Shown: one piece after another, positions 34,466 through 42,872 of the stretch
Layout: each line of letters starts with the position of its first letter
Numbering within the stretch: the first letter of the stretch is position 1
Assembly: GCA_024279915.1 (NCBI GenBank)
Contig: JAJRRB010000015.1
Span: 1 to 42,886, forward strand
DNA length: 42,886 bases
Source: Deltaproteobacteria bacterium
GTDB lineage: Bacteria > Desulfobacterota > Desulfuromonadia > Desulfuromonadales > BM103
Direction: 5' to 3'
Made by a program: the position numbers and the translations under genes
The notes under the pieces: generated by a model
Seen by the model: only the letters and a program-made list of their open reading frames with translations
Database searches by the model: none
What the model was told of the DNA's origin: nothing

Positions 34466-37400
34466 GTGTCTTTCTCTACCGTAAGTCAACTCAGCAAATT
34501 CCAGCCTCCTCGTATTGAGGGTGCGCCCCTGCTTACGCGATCGCGACTGCACCAGCGCCTGACCAGCGTTGATGGTGTTCAGTTTCAGGTCGCGCAGATT
34601 GAAGCTCAGGCCGGCCAAGGAAAGACGGTCTGTGTTGCGCAGTACCTGAAAACCGCAGAGCTCACCTACTGCTGGTATCAGCTCGACCCGGAGGATGGCG
34701 ATCCCCTGTTGCTGGCCGCCAATCTGGTCGCGGCACTTCGCTTGCAAGCAAACGAATTTGCTCCAATCAAGCTCGAGAACATGCTGCGACACGGTGAAAT
34801 TGGCTCCGAACATGTCGCACAGATCGCTGACCTGCTACTAGACGCCCTCGAAAATACCGAGCTGGTCTGTGTGTTTGATGATGTGCATCATATCGCAGGG
34901 TTTGCCCAGAGTGAGAAGTTGCTGGCACTTTTACTACAAGGCGCGAGGGTTTCTTTGCGTTTTATCCTCTTGTCGCGGCATGCTCTGCCGCAGGTCATAA
35001 GCGCCTCCCTGCCAGATAGAGGCACCCTTCGGGTGGGTAATGCCGAGTTAGCCTTCAATCACCACGAAATTGCCGAATTATTTAATATCGTCATCTCCCG
35101 ACCTTTGACCCTCAAAGCGGTTACCGAACTGCACCGGGTGACCGAAGGGTGGAGCATGGGTCTGCGTCTGCTCGGTTTGGGGTTGCCCGATGAAAGCGCC
35201 GACAAGCGTCAACAACGGCTTACCTCCCTGAACCTCAAGGGACATAGCATCATCGATTTCTTTATGCGCGAAGTGTTCTCGGCCTTTCCGCTAACAACCC
35301 GCGAGACTCTGCTGCGCCTGTCACTGCTTGAGCGCATTCCGATGGAGCTAGCAAAGGAGTTATCAAATGATGGGCAATCCAGGCTAGATCTGAAGTCCCT
35401 GCTTGCTGACAATCTGTTCATCCGCTTCCACGAAGGGGAGACTGACACCCTCGTATTCCATCACCTGTTTCGTGACACACTGAGAGAATGGGCGCTTACG
35501 CAGCTTTCGCCAACGGAGATCACTGCAGTGCAGGCCACTGCCGCTACCTGGTACAGCAATGCCGGACAGCACGAACAGGCGCTACACCACTATCTCAAAG
35601 CAGCATACTTTGAACAGGCGGAAGTGATGCTTAAAGAAATCGGTTTTGAGCTCATGGCCGGAAATCGTCTCGTAACTTTGGCCGGCTTTTTGGCCGAAGT
35701 TCCCGAGTCTGTTGACGGAAGCCGTCCGTGGTTTGGTTATTTTCGTGGACTCCTCCACCTCAACACTACACCACCACTAGCCCTTGCCGAGTTCGAACAG
35801 GCCCGCCAGAAATTCGAACTGGCAGATGACAACATCGGTGAACTGCTTTGCCTGATCGAGTGCATTGCCTTCCATGTTCTCGTCGATGGGGCCTTAAATG
35901 CGGCGCGGCCCTTGCTCGTCCGTGCCGAGGAGTTATTCCCGGCGGCGGTTGACCGCTTGCACCCTCGCTACCATCTGCATGCAGCGTCAATTCTGGCGCT
36001 TGCATCAATTTTTATTAATTGTGATTTTACCAAGGCACAATTTTACAACAAGATCTCGGCTCAACTAGCTGAACAGGAAGGGACAGCCAATGCGCGGGCG
36101 GTTTCCTTGATCGGTATGTTGTCTGCTGCGTTTTTTTATATCGATTTCACGAGCGGTGCTGTCCTTGTCGAACAAGCCGCACCAGTATTGCGCGACCAAA
36201 GCCTTTCCCCTTACTGGCAGATGGTGATGCGGGTGATGATTTGTGATTACCTGTATATGAGTGGGCAATTCGATAGTTATCACCACCATTCGCAGGTGGT
36301 GAGAGACGCTGCGAACGCTGACCTGGCCCTCCGTTCTGTGGCCGGACCGTTGATGCGGTTGTGGGATATTGATATTGCGTTTTCATACGGCGCTACTGCA
36401 AAAGCTCGGCAACTTCTCGACGACGCTCTGACACGGAACGAACAGGAACTGACAAATCATATACGATCGCAGTACTTGGCCTACAAGGCATTGATTGATG
36501 CAACAGAGGGACGCGTTGGCGCGCTGTCAGTTGTAGCAGAAGCCTGGCACCTGCGAGAACTGTCAGGCGGCGTGTACCATAGTAATGAATGTCTGGTGGC
36601 AAGCGCCAGCGTGCACACCCTGCTCGGCGAAAAAAACCGCGCACAGGAACTTCTGCAGCAAGCGCAAAGCCTAATCGTCAACGAACAGGGTTTCCTGCTT
36701 TTGCCAACACTGGCTTGCCAGGCCTGGCTCGCAATCGAGAGCGGAGATGTGGCCGTTGCTGACGCCAAGACAGAAGAATTCATGGTGCGTCAAAAAAGTG
36801 ATGACCTTGAACACTTTTATGCCTGGAGTCCAAAAATTATTCGTGCAGTGCTGTCACGAGCTGTACGCAACGACTGCGAGGCAAAACGTGCAAGAAGCCT
36901 TGCCGCCAAGCGACTCGCAGTGGCGATTGATGACGACGGCACTTGTATCCCGCTACTCACCATCCGGACACTTGGGGGACTACGTTTGGAACTGGGAGAG
37001 TCGGTTCTCTCTTCTCGCGATATCGGTCCGCTGCATCGAACATTGTTGGCACTGTTGCTTGCCTCCCCAAATCATCAGTTGCATGCCAGTCGGTTGCAAT
37101 GTGAGTTGTGGCCCGAAAGCGACGAGAAGAAGGCTCGCACAAAATTCGACATGATGTTGCTTCGCCTGCGGCGCTTGTTCGAGAAAACATTCGGTACAGA
37201 GTCAGGTAAAATCTACCTGTCACAAAAAAACGGGGTGCTCAGCCTTGTGCACTGCCGAATCGATGCCCATCTATTCCGCCAGCATGCCGAAGCCGGCCTC
37301 AAATACCTGGCGCGCGGCGAAGTCTGGCACGCCGACAATGAATTTCGTCGAGCGTTTGTTCTCTGGAAAGGGGAGTTCTTGGCCCATGAAACAACTGAGC

Positions 37401-37699
37401 ACGAAACTGAGGTGATCCGCGAGGGGCTTCGGTCGACCTTCCGCGGCATAGCGATCGCCTGGTCCAAACTACATCTGTCGTGGGAAGATACTGGCGCGGC
37501 GGTTGCCATTGCAGAGCAGGCGTTCAATATCGACCCGGCCGATGCCGAACTGGTCAAGGCCTTGTATCAGGCCAACATTCTTAATGAGACGCCGCATAAG
37601 GCACAAAAAACACTATCCGACTACCGATACGCACTGTTGAGCAGCGGATACGACCCCGCCGAGGCTGATGAAGCCGTCAAAGAGCTATGGGACGCTTAG
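34466..37699 (+). CDS. Large STAND ATPase transcription regulator with winged helix and BTAD domain
   Basis: 1077 residues. A MalT/LuxR-like N-terminus (KFQPPRIEGAPLLTRSRLHQRL) leads into a NACHT/NB-ARC-type ATPase: Walker A AGQGKT (about 49-54) and Walker B LVCVFDDVHH (about 128-137). A long helical TPR-like sensor region follows (about 350-800), then an OmpR-type winged helix (LRTLGGLRLELG, about 831-920) and a bacterial transcriptional activation domain (DAHLFRQHAEAG ... FLAHETTEHETEVI, to the end). The C-terminal HTH is of SARP/BTAD type, not LuxR type. GTG 34466 is chosen because AAGG lies six bases ahead; a GTG 30 bases upstream lacks an RBS. It probably regulates the lipoprotein gene downstream. 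Confidence 0.85.
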   Translation: MSFSTVSQLSKFQPPRIEGAPLLTRSRLHQRLTSVDGVQFQVAQIEAQAGQGKTVCVAQYLKTAELTYCWYQLDPEDGDPLLLAANLVAALRLQANEFAPIKLENMLRHGEIGSEHVAQIADLLLDALENTELVCVFDDVHHIAGFAQSEKLLALLLQGARVSLRFILLSRHALPQVISASLPDRGTLRVGNAELAFNHHEIAELFNIVISRPLTLKAVTELHRVTEGWSMGLRLLGLGLPDESADKRQQRLTSLNLKGHSIIDFFMREVFSAFPLTTRETLLRLSLLERIPMELAKELSNDGQSRLDLKSLLADNLFIRFHEGETDTLVFHHLFRDTLREWALTQLSPTEITAVQATAATWYSNAGQHEQALHHYLKAAYFEQAEVMLKEIGFELMAGNRLVTLAGFLAEVPESVDGSRPWFGYFRGLLHLNTTPPLALAEFEQARQKFELADDNIGELLCLIECIAFHVLVDGALNAARPLLVRAEELFPAAVDRLHPRYHLHAASILALASIFINCDFTKAQFYNKISAQLAEQEGTANARAVSLIGMLSAAFFYIDFTSGAVLVEQAAPVLRDQSLSPYWQMVMRVMICDYLYMSGQFDSYHHHSQVVRDAANADLALRSVAGPLMRLWDIDIAFSYGATAKARQLLDDALTRNEQELTNHIRSQYLAYKALIDATEGRVGALSVVAEAWHLRELSGGVYHSNECLVASASVHTLLGEKNRAQELLQQAQSLIVNEQGFLLLPTLACQAWLAIESGDVAVADAKTEEFMVRQKSDDLEHFYAWSPKIIRAVLSRAVRNDCEAKRARSLAAKRLAVAIDDDGTCIPLLTIRTLGGLRLELGESVLSSRDIGPLHRTLLALLLASPNHQLHASRLQCELWPESDEKKARTKFDMMLLRLRRLFEKTFGTESGKIYLSQKNGVLSLVHCRIDAHLFRQHAEAGLKYLARGEVWHADNEFRRAFVLWKGEFLAHETTEHETEVIREGLRSTFRGIAIAWSKLHLSWEDTGAAVAIAEQAFNIDPADAELVKALYQANILNETPHKAQKTLSDYRYALLSSGYDPAEADEAVKELWDA

Positions 37700-37986
37700 C
37701 TACTTCATCTCCTACCTCCCTTACTTGTTCTCTTCGACGTTTCCTTTGAACAAGAGTCAGAGGCATTCCCCTACCGAGATTGAAGAGCCTATGGAAGAGT
37801 TATGGTCTGATTAGATCTGCCATCAACGACACAACTGCAAAAGAAAAATCCTCAGATTTTCATAAATTTCTCGCCCGTAAGATAAATGTAAGACCCCGCC
37901 AGTACCATAAATACAATGCTGTTCTAAAAAGAAGTTAATCCTGACTGAGAATTTAAAAATATCACTAATTTGTGAGGGTAACGATC
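37700..37986. other. Intergenic between regulator and lipoprotein genes, no gene
   Basis: About 290 bases, AT-rich, no ORF of coding character and no clear terminator for the regulator gene. The lipoprotein promoter and leader lie at its right end. Confidence 0.4.
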
Positions 37987-38034
37987 TATGCAACCCTTTT
38001 ATGCAAAATGATAATTTCACGTGCCTTTAGGCAC
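37987..38034 (+). promoter_or_regulatory. Direct repeats and hairpin in the lipoprotein leader
   Basis: TATGCAA occurs twice (37987-37993 and 38000-38006) at 13-base spacing, followed by a -10-like GATAAT (38010-38015) and a small perfect hairpin GTGCC-TTTA-GGCAC (38021-38034), 30-75 bases before the lipoprotein ATG. Direct repeats fit a BTAD/SARP-type binding site, but the usual SARP spacing is different; the role is inferred. Confidence 0.4.
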
Positions 38035-38062
38035 CATAATCAGAAAAAAGGGGGAATGTTCT

Positions 38063-39970
38063 ATGCGACAATCTGGTAAGTTTCGTCTCTTCTGTGTCTT
38101 ACTGAGCACCGCTTTTCTTGCTGCTTGCGGCGGCGACGGAGGGGGTAGCTCAACCTCAAGTCCTTCCACATCTACCCCATCAGTTTCCGGGGTCGTTGCC
38201 GATGGCTACCTGGTCGGTGCCACCGTCTGTTCCGACCAGAACTTAAACAAGCAATGCGATGATGGTGAACCTATCGCTACAACTGAAGCAGGTGGTGCCT
38301 ACACCTTAGAAGGGGATGATCTCGATCTCTATCCGTTGGTTGTTGAAGTTACCGCCACGGTTATTGATGAAGATACCGGTACAGCGGTTGGAAAACCCTA
38401 TATCATGTCGGCTCCAATTCCTGCAAACTTAACTGCTGAGCAGGTGGTCACGCCGATTACCACTCTGGTGCAAAACCTGATCGATACAGACCAGACCCTG
38501 ACCAGAACCGAGGCCGCAGATGCGGTGAAAGCCAAGCTCGGCGTAGGTGCAGATGTCGATCTGTTCGAAGATTTCGTTGCACAGGATAGTGCTGAATATG
38601 ATTTGTTGCACGCTACCGCCCGGGTTATCGCCTCTGTTATGGCTGACTCACAAGACGCTATGGCCGCCGCCGCCGAAGCTCGTGGAGTTTCTACTGAAGA
38701 CCTCATTGCCGAAATTGTCAATCAGGTCATGGACCAATTGGAAACTATCGTTGCAGATGTCGTAGATGCACAAACTTCTGCTGGTGATACTTTTGACCCG
38801 GCAGATTTGGATATAACAACGGTCCCAGTTGAAGTCGCTGATACCGAAGATATAGAAGGTGTTGCCAATCTCAATGCATACGGTATCACTTCAAGTGGTC
38901 GTTGGGGGGGCAGCTATATTCAAGCTCGCAACTACGAGGCGAGTGTAGGCTCCAACACCAAAGCCTTTATCGCCTACACCAATCAAACAGGTGAGGCTCT
39001 TGATTCGGTTATTACTAAAGTAGAGATGTATTCCGGCAATAGCCTGCTAGGCACCCAGACCTCTGCGATATTGCAAAACCAGTACGTCTACAACTGCCTA
39101 GGCGTCAGCTGCGCCGTAACAGATCCCTACCTCGAGGAATACGCTTATTTCTTCTCCGTCGCCGGACCGCTTGCCGCCGGAACCTATGAATTTGACACTA
39201 CCCTGACTGACGCAGGTGCAACCGTCCTGACCACTGCGGTTGACTACCCCGGCGATCTGCAACTGCCCTACATCAACAGCTCAACCCAGACCGCGACCTG
39301 GGTTGACGGCAACCTGGTGCTCAGTTGGGATGCAGCTGTCGGTGATAACCTAGACATGGTTGATCGACTGCAACTGGTGATTTCGATTCCAAACGATCCA
39401 GAAAGAAATGAGCTCTACGTCAAACTGCCTGTTGACGCAATATCGGTAGAGCTTCCGGCAGAACTTGTCGCCCCATTCGGACTCGCTCCAGGGATCAACG
39501 GTTATGCTGATGTCTGGCAAATGCAGACCAGAGCCTATGATGCCGCTCGCAATAACTATGCACGGGGTATTTCCAAAAAAGTTCGATTGCCTGGCATACA
39601 AATCTTCACAACGGAGTGGCTCAACGGCAAAACCCTCTACGATGTCTGGTTCGGGAGTACCAATCAGGTCAATGACTCGGCAGGCGTGGACAAAATGGTA
39701 TTCGACAGTACTAACATAACCATTACTAGCCTGCTGAATGGCGATGCCGTCGATGGTGTCGTCCCATACGAGGTGACCAATGGCAAGCTGCATGAGGCTG
39801 GCGATGCAACTGAAGAAAACACCATCGTCTGTAGTACTGCTGATTTTATCGAGGTAGTTCACACCGTAAACGGCACATTTGATAATATCGACCGCTTCTA
39901 CTTCGACCAAACTGCGGCAATGGATTTCGCTGCAACCCTGAGCGGGACGATCCCATCAATCTGTCAATAA
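38063..39970 (+). CDS. Large surface or periplasmic lipoprotein, function unknown
   Basis: 635-residue precursor with a lipoprotein signal: MRQSGKFRLFCVLLSTAFLAAC, lipobox LAAC, lipidated C22, then a Gly/Ser-Thr linker. Next comes a repeat-type beta domain (SGVVADGYLVGATVCSDQNL) with Cys pairs and acidic Ca-binding-like turns, a helical segment (about 125-250), and a beta-rich C-terminal half. No enzyme motif was recognised. The Ser/Gly linker lacks an Asp at +2 (Cys-Gly-Gly), so sorting to the outer membrane is expected. ATG 38063 has AGGGGGAA upstream. A strong terminator follows, and a truncated paralogue lies beyond it. Confidence 0.85.
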   Translation: MRQSGKFRLFCVLLSTAFLAACGGDGGGSSTSSPSTSTPSVSGVVADGYLVGATVCSDQNLNKQCDDGEPIATTEAGGAYTLEGDDLDLYPLVVEVTATVIDEDTGTAVGKPYIMSAPIPANLTAEQVVTPITTLVQNLIDTDQTLTRTEAADAVKAKLGVGADVDLFEDFVAQDSAEYDLLHATARVIASVMADSQDAMAAAAEARGVSTEDLIAEIVNQVMDQLETIVADVVDAQTSAGDTFDPADLDITTVPVEVADTEDIEGVANLNAYGITSSGRWGGSYIQARNYEASVGSNTKAFIAYTNQTGEALDSVITKVEMYSGNSLLGTQTSAILQNQYVYNCLGVSCAVTDPYLEEYAYFFSVAGPLAAGTYEFDTTLTDAGATVLTTAVDYPGDLQLPYINSSTQTATWVDGNLVLSWDAAVGDNLDMVDRLQLVISIPNDPERNELYVKLPVDAISVELPAELVAPFGLAPGINGYADVWQMQTRAYDAARNNYARGISKKVRLPGIQIFTTEWLNGKTLYDVWFGSTNQVNDSAGVDKMVFDSTNITITSLLNGDAVDGVVPYEVTNGKLHEAGDATEENTIVCSTADFIEVVHTVNGTFDNIDRFYFDQTAAMDFAATLSGTIPSICQ

Positions 39971-40021
39971 TCACTGAGCTCGTTATGTCAGATAAGATTA
40001 TGATCTGAACCCATGAAATCC

Positions 40022-40054
40022 AAGGCCGGATGACGTTGCGTCATCCGGCCTTTT
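40022..40054 (+). terminator. Rho-independent terminator of the lipoprotein gene
   Basis: A perfect 14-bp stem (AAGGCCGGATGACG / CGTCATCCGGCCTT, 40022-40035 and 40039-40052) with a three-base loop, followed by a T-run. It lies about 50 bases after the stop. Confidence 0.92.
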
Positions 40055-40160
40055 TTCATATGAACTACCCCACCGCAAGCAGCTTGGTATCAATAAGTTC
40101 CAAGCAATCTCTACGCGGCAAGCCGCGGGTAATTAAACCCATAGAAGTTCAACGACCCGG

Positions 40161-40346
40161 GATAGTATTGAAAACTGGACGGACAATATCCCCCAGGGCA
40201 GCGATCTGACGGTAGATATCCCACTGTCGGCAATTCCCGCTAACTATACCTTTGAGGTTGGTGAGGTAGAATTCTGGTCGACAGATGCCCTGCAGCGCAA
40301 TTACGTTTTAGTTTACGAATTCCGCCCTGCTTCTAATTTTCCGTAG
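40161..40346 (+). pseudogene. 3' remnant of a lipoprotein paralogue
   Basis: An open frame without a start, ending at TAG 40344-40346: DSIENWTDNIPQGSDLTVDI, then SAIPANYTFEVGEVEFWSTD and LQRNYVLVYEF. It resembles the C-terminal part of the neighbouring lipoprotein (ELYVKLPVDAISVELP ... INGYADVWQMQTRAYDAARNNYARG), with the same VxxPxxAI and aromatic-D-A-x-R/Q-R-N-Y patterns. An in-frame stop lies at 40134-40136. This is the decayed end of a second gene copy. Confidence 0.7.
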
Positions 40347-40380
40347 CAAGCTGACCTGGAAAAACCTTCGAATGTTTTGC

Positions 40381-40411
40381 AAGGGCCGCCTTCTGGCGGC
40401 CCTTATTTCTT
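40381..40411 (+). terminator. Rho-independent terminator after the remnant
   Basis: A perfect 10-bp stem (AAGGGCCGCC / GGCGGCCCTT) with loop TTCT at 40381-40404, followed by ATTTCTT. It lies 35 bases after the remnant's stop codon, showing that a complete gene once ended here. Confidence 0.85.
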
Positions 40412-40636
40412 GATACACAAACGCCTCGTTGAGACAATCTACGCCACCACCACACCCTGTAAGTATATACAGTGCTGATTACCGTAAGCATCCTACGAAT
40501 ATCAGAGTAAGGAGGCTTCGGTGGGGAGATGAGCTTGGGCTTGCTGGCTAGAGTCTTAGTCTGAGTACGGGTTTCTTATAAGTCACGATATTCAGTAAAC
40601 CTAGAACCTCTGACCTTTGGTATTATTTTAAATCCT
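40405..40636. other. Intergenic left flank of the insertion sequence, no gene
   Basis: About 230 bases between the terminator and the insertion sequence. No ORF of coding character, no clear repeats. It may be the left part of the sequence the IS entered. Confidence 0.35.
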
Positions 40637-40653
40637 GATATGGCTGACAGTTG

Positions 40654-40975
40654 TCAACAGGAGACACCATTCCCGCCCACTGCGTTTTTGTGGTTTGGTT
40701 TTTAATATGATTCCAAAGCAATGTCAGAGGCGGAACCTGTGTTGCGACGGTTGATCACTCTGATATTCGCGGGTTGGTTACCGCCTGACTTGGCTTCGTC
40801 GCGGAGCTGCCTCTTTCTCTACCGCACGTGAGTTCGACCGGTGGTCTTATCAATGAGGATTTTCGAGGGTTCTCCAGACCGCGGTTGCGCCTCTGGTACT
40901 ACCTTGGAATGTTTGGGTTAATTGTTCATCTATTCCTCCTGTTAGATATTTTATCAAACGCTTTCTATCGAATCT
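40654..40975 (-). ncRNA. Candidate guide RNA (seekRNA/bridge RNA) region of the IS1111-type element
   Basis: About 320 non-coding bases between the transposase stop and the right-hand inverted repeat, with several short self-complementary blocks (for example near 40739-40810). The assignment rests on element type and position; no structure was computed and the exact RNA ends are unknown. Confidence 0.45.
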
Positions 40976-42088
40976 TCAGGCCGCAGGAGTTGCCACTTCA
41001 TTGGCAATCGCCCACATAAATCCACAAAGTTCTCTAGCAATTGCCGTAATAACCAACTGATTTGCCTTCCCTTTTTCTAACAATCGTTTGTAGCGGTTGC
41101 ATAAACGGAGTTGCGCCTTCCACGATATTGCGCAAACGTTTTGCGGCATCCCTTCTTGTCTTAAATGGAGCGCAGTGCTTACACGAGCTGGTAGACGATA
41201 GGCCCAAGCCGCTTCAACTAGGACACGACGAACATGACCGTTGCCGGTCTTGGTAATAGATCCACGCTTTGTTTGTTCTCCGCTGGAATGTTCTAATGGG
41301 ACCAGTCCAAGATACGACATCAACTCCACAGGGCTGGCAAAACGGGTTAAGTCACCAAGTTCAGCAATAGTAGTGGTTGAAACGATCAAAGAGACCCCAC
41401 GCAATGTCTGCAATGCCTGGGCAACAGGAAACATGCGCCATTGTGGTAGAAGCCTCTGGATTTGTTCTGTCAGACGATTAACCCGATCGGTGCATTCAGA
41501 CAGGGCATCGAGAGATTCCTGCAAAACGATCTGTTGGGCGGGGTGTGGCATTTTGATGATGGCAACCCAACGGAAATGGGCCTTACTCCAGGGCGTCTTC
41601 CCACTGTAACGATACCCATGACGAAGAAGAAATGCCAAGATGCGTTGCTTCGCCTTTCTCTCTACCGATCGGGCGTCTTCTCTGGCCCGGGTCAGGTCTC
41701 GCATCGCCTCGTCTTCTAAGGCGGGCACGTAGATGCTTGTCAATTCGCCAGCTCGGTGCAATCGCGCCAGCATCTGTGCATCCCGGCGATCAGTTTTGAT
41801 GCGGTTGCCACTCTGGCGGGGAATCATTGAAGGAGCGACGACAATACAGTCGTATCCATTGCTACTGAGATGTCGATAAATCTCATAACCGCAGGGTCCG
41901 GCTTCATAGGCAAAATGTAGCTCAACCCCTTTCGCTTCCAGTTTCCGGATCACCTTGTCGAGAGCAGTGAGGTTGCCGTCAATCTTGCCGTAGCTTCTCA
42001 CTTCGCCATCCCGACCAGCGTCGGCAAAGGCTACTTCGATAGAGTTTTTGTGGACGTCCAGACCGACATACATGATAATCTTTTTCAT
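40976..42088 (-). CDS. IS110-family transposase (DEDD and Tnp20 domains)
   Basis: 370 residues. The N-terminal DEDD RuvC-like domain shows MYVGLDVHKNSIEVAFAD (first Asp), YEAGPCGYEIYRHL (Glu) and KTDRRDAQMLARL (Asp pair). The C-terminal Tnp20 domain shows LRGVSLIVSTTTIAELGDLTRF, SYLGLVPLEHSSGEQTKRGSITKTGNGHVRRVLVEAAW with the catalytic Ser region. The frame opens 31 codons earlier, but ATG 42088 has GGAGG seven bases ahead. No frameshift or stop, so the element looks intact. Confidence 0.95.
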   Translation of the reverse strand: MKKIIMYVGLDVHKNSIEVAFADAGRDGEVRSYGKIDGNLTALDKVIRKLEAKGVELHFAYEAGPCGYEIYRHLSSNGYDCIVVAPSMIPRQSGNRIKTDRRDAQMLARLHRAGELTSIYVPALEDEAMRDLTRAREDARSVERKAKQRILAFLLRHGYRYSGKTPWSKAHFRWVAIIKMPHPAQQIVLQESLDALSECTDRVNRLTEQIQRLLPQWRMFPVAQALQTLRGVSLIVSTTTIAELGDLTRFASPVELMSYLGLVPLEHSSGEQTKRGSITKTGNGHVRRVLVEAAWAYRLPARVSTALHLRQEGMPQNVCAISWKAQLRLCNRYKRLLEKGKANQLVITAIARELCGFMWAIANEVATPAA

Positions 42089-42306
42089 GACCTGCCTCCT
42101 TGGTTTTGGCTCTGTTTTGGATTCTCTATGAGAAGCCAACATAACCCACGTTGCAAGGGGCAGGTCTCTTTTTGTCTTCAACTGTCAGCCATTATGTCTC
42201 TCGCAACTCGTTCTCGGATGTCCTTAGGATTTCTGAGAGACTCACCCTAGACGGAAATATTCAGACACATCATTGAGACCAACAACTTTTACGCGTCTGA
42301 GTAGAT

Positions 42307-42398
42307 CTTCGGCGCGCCGATATGAAGGCTAAAAATAGAGAAGCAGATGGCAGGAGGTATATAAAGTACCCACCTCTCCATAAGCACAATTACTCACT
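42307..42398 (+). repeat. Direct repeat copy 2 flanking the accessory segment
   Basis: Begins CTTCGGCGCGCCGA and ends CTCCATAAGCACAATTACTCACT-like sequence, matching 33896-33996 in the same orientation with a diverged middle. It lies just outside the insertion sequence. Confidence 0.6.
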
Positions 42399-42707
42399 GT
42401 CAGTAATAAGTTCCGACGATGGGAATTTCACAAGCGCAAGATAACAACAAAGCGCCTCGGAGACATTCCTGAGGGCTTTCCTGGTGGCACTTGCAAACCA
42501 ACCCCAAATGCGGCGAGAAGAGACTCTGAGGGCCTCAGAAGCGGATAATACAGAGACTCTTGAGACATTACAGGCCAAGAGGAGATCGGCGCTTCTCTGG
42601 CCGCCGTAACGCCATCACGTCAGTTTCCCCTGCTGAACCCCTGTGAGTTGGTTACACAAACCAACCTACAACCAACCTTTTCCCAAAGTTACCGACTGAA
42701 AAGCAAA
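42399..42707. other. Intergenic, no gene
   Basis: About 310 bases between the repeat and the tRNA terminator. A 62-codon open frame on the minus strand (42390-42578) has no RBS and an unconvincing composition. TTGGTTACACAAACCAA (42646-42662) is a small palindrome with loop. Confidence 0.35.
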
Positions 42708-42740
42708 AAAGCCCCTCTGCTTTTTCAGCAGAAGGGCTTT
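42708..42740 (-). terminator. Terminator of tRNA-Glu
   Basis: On the minus strand AAAGCCCTTCTGC / GCAGAGGGGCTTT with loop TGAAAAA (one G-U pair), followed by TTT. It lies just past the tRNA 3' end. Confidence 0.85.
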
Positions 42741-42747
42741 TGTTTTT

Positions 42748-42825
42748 TGGTGTCCCCATGGGGATTTGAACCCCAGTCGCCGCCGTGAAAGGGCGGTGTC
42801 CTGGGCCAGGCTAGACGATAGGGAC
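42748..42825 (-). tRNA. tRNA-Glu (TTC)
   Basis: 78 bases including an encoded CCA. Acceptor GTCCCTA pairs with TGGGGAC followed by A-CCA. The anticodon arm CCGCC-CTTTCAC-GGCGG gives anticodon TTC. T-arm GGGGTTCAAATCCCC is canonical. It could serve as an attachment site, but no integrase is seen nearby. Confidence 0.97.
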
Positions 42826-42837
42826 ATTTAAAATGTT

Positions 42838-42872
42838 TCCGCACCCAGCAGTTTAACACTACTGGGTGCGGA
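42838..42872. terminator. Strong hairpin upstream of tRNA-Glu
   Basis: TCCGCACCCAGCAGT / ACTACTGGGTGCGGA, 14 of 15 pairs, loop TTAAC. It probably belongs to the transcription unit at the window edge (terminator or tRNA-operon processing stem). There is no long U-run, so the role is uncertain. Confidence 0.4.

Larger units (their letters stand above)
40637..42199 (-). mobile_element. IS110-family insertion sequence, IS1111 type
   Basis: About 1.56 kb. A 14-bp subterminal inverted repeat, ATGGCTGACAGTTG, lies at 40640-40653 and inverted at 42179-42192. Subterminal repeats are the mark of the IS1111 subgroup of IS110. The outer ends are set by the usual few bases beyond each repeat and are not exact. 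The non-coding stretch (40654-40975) lies downstream of the transposase, where IS1111-type elements encode their guide (seekRNA/bridge) RNA. Confidence 0.8.

Noticed and set aside
38007-38062. A c-di-GMP (GEMM) riboswitch before the lipoprotein gene
   Set aside because: The leader lacks the conserved GEMM core and second stem; only a five-base-pair hairpin is present.
42390-42578. A 62-codon minus-strand frame
   Set aside because: No RBS, no family resemblance, and it overlaps the end of the direct repeat.
42748-42825. tRNA-Glu as an integration site of an island ending at 33.9 kb
   Set aside because: No integrase gene and no copy of the tRNA 3' end was found in the window.
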